A stretch of 64,000 bases of DNA. Origin: an uncultured Bacteroidia bacterium. GTDB lineage: Bacteria > Bacteroidota > Bacteroidia > Bacteroidales > F082. This document shows, one piece after another, positions 63,123 through 64,000 of the stretch. How positions within the stretch are numbered: the first letter of the stretch is position 1; every line of letters starts with the position of its first letter. The notes under the pieces are model-generated. The model did no database searches. It was not told the origin of the DNA and saw only the letters and a list, made by a program, of their open reading frames with translations. Location of the stretch: the NCBI GenBank assembly GCA_902786745.1, contig CADADR010000005.1, forward strand, positions 62,001-126,000, in the 5' to 3' direction. The translations under genes and the position numbers were made by a program.

Positions 63123-64000
63123 ATGGAGAAAGTATTGCTTTTAGGCGATGAGGCGATTGCACAAGGCTTCATCGACGCTGGCGGCTCGGCCATCAACAGC
63201 TACCCGGGCACGCCCTCAACCCAAATCACAGAGTATGTCATCAACTCGAAGCAAGCCAAGGAACTCGGCGTGATCGCCAACTGGTGCGCCAACGAGAAGA
63301 CGGCCCTTGAGGCCTCCATCGGTGTGGCCTACGCTGGCAAGCGTGCCATGACTTGCATGAAACACGTTGGTCTTAACGTGTGCGGCGACCCCTTCATGAA
63401 CGCTGCCATCATCGGTACGAAGGGCGTCCTCATCGTGGTGGCCGACGACCCGAGCATGTTCTCGTCGCAGGATGAACAGGACAGCCGCTTCTATGGTCAC
63501 TGGGCCATGATTCCCATGCTGGAGCCTTCCAACCAACAGGAAGCCTACGATATGGTGCACTACGGCTACGACCTGAGTGAGAAACTCGGCACGCCAGTGC
63601 TCTATCGCATCCCGACCCGTCTGGCCCACAGCCGCGCTGGCGTGGTGCGCAAGCCCGTGCGTCCGCAGAACGAGCTCACCGAGCCCGCCGACGCCAAGTC
63701 GTTCGTGCTGCTGCCCGCCAATGCCAAGCGTCTCTATCGTGACCTCATTGACAAGCAACCCGCTTTCACTGAGGCTTCGGAGACCTCTGGCTTCAACAAA
63801 TACATCGACGGCCCGAAGAAGAACATCGGTATCATCACCACGGGTATTGCCTATAACTACCTCATGGAGAACTTCCCCGATGGCCAGTGCCCGTATCCCG
63901 TTGTCAAGGTGACGCAATATCCGCTGCCTTACGATATGATCAACAAGCTCTACGACGAGTGCGACGAAATCCTTGTCCTCGAAGACGGTCAGCCGTTTGT
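63123..64000 (+). CDS. iorA: Indolepyruvate ferredoxin oxidoreductase alpha subunit (partial)
   Basis: The first 292 residues; the gene runs off the right edge. The opening EKVLLLGDEAIAQGFIDAGG, SYPGTPSTQITEYV, NEKTALEASIGVAYAGKRAMTCMKHVGLNV and DDPSMFSSQDEQDSR are those of the TPP-dependent IorA. That enzyme oxidises aryl-pyruvates to aryl-acetyl-CoA with ferredoxin. The [4Fe-4S] and TPP-binding C-terminal half is outside the window. It has its own consensus promoter. iorB is expected next but cannot be seen. Confidence 0.92.
   Translation, partial: MEKVLLLGDEAIAQGFIDAGGSAINSYPGTPSTQITEYVINSKQAKELGVIANWCANEKTALEASIGVAYAGKRAMTCMKHVGLNVCGDPFMNAAIIGTKGVLIVVADDPSMFSSQDEQDSRFYGHWAMIPMLEPSNQQEAYDMVHYGYDLSEKLGTPVLYRIPTRLAHSRAGVVRKPVRPQNELTEPADAKSFVLLPANAKRLYRDLIDKQPAFTEASETSGFNKYIDGPKKNIGIITTGIAYNYLMENFPDGQCPYPVVKVTQYPLPYDMINKLYDECDEILVLEDGQPF

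Overview
The window looks like chromosome from a Bacteroidales bacterium that has the type IX secretion system (T9SS). Four proteins end in T9SS type A sorting domains (genes at 20901, 37225, 38995 and 57861) and one ends in a type B (gliding-motility-type) domain (59695). There is a TonB-dependent receptor with a carboxypeptidase-like plug extension. Most genes lack a clear Shine-Dalgarno sequence and follow Bacteroidetes promoters: TTG, then 17-21 bases, then TAnnTTTG. The species cannot be named from this sequence.

Left accessory region (about 1-15.5 kb). After a DUF3267 membrane protein comes a defence island: an RloA/RloB-type ATPase pair, then four tightly packed genes. These encode an HNH endonuclease, a fused methyltransferase-HIT protein, a 1260-residue helicase with a C-terminal PD-(D/E)XK nuclease, and a 658-residue protein with Argonaute-like MID/PIWI features. 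The last two match the size, order and architecture of the plasmid-eliminating pair DdmD/DdmE. DdmDE with this HNH and methyltransferase-HIT upstream is the best candidate here for an undescribed variant system. The island is A+T-rich compared with the flanking core genes. From 11.3 to 15.5 kb only three small genes are visible among dense structured repeats. These repeats comprise 11-bp-period arrays, a family of roughly 320-bp elements with covarying hairpins, short hairpins, and two tandem modules of about 1.2 kb. The modules carry different proteins (one PBECR nuclease-like) behind nearly identical upstream regions.

Core housekeeping region (15.6-39 kb). alaS diverges from an M23 peptidase and a MerR-type regulator. 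Then come an RluD-type pseudouridine synthase, a T9SS protein, a PASTA protein, ddl, frr, a PMT-like glycosyltransferase, pyrH and secA. After a stand-alone AAA/DUF4143 ATPase follow a redoxin-like exported protein, coaD, a NUDIX hydrolase, pyrE, a biotin ligase and two T9SS cargo proteins.

Envelope and carbohydrate region (39-52 kb). A PspC protein with a small membrane partner, a TonB-dependent receptor and a CpcT/CpeT-like protein are followed by an exported GH29 fucosidase. Next are a cytoplasmic GH13 enzyme, a glycogen branching enzyme and an exported GH31 alpha-glucosidase, which fit alpha-glucan use and glycogen storage.

Right part (52-64 kb). A carboxyltransferase whose biotinyl-like domain lacks the biotin-accepting lysine is followed by a rod-shaped RNA candidate resembling 6S RNA, a lipoprotein, and a DUF2442-HTH regulator with a palindromic operator inside its promoter. 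Then come hutU, an amidase-CUB T9SS protein, and the run T9SS-B/DUF1573/yajC/ybbR/coaE. The window ends inside iorA.
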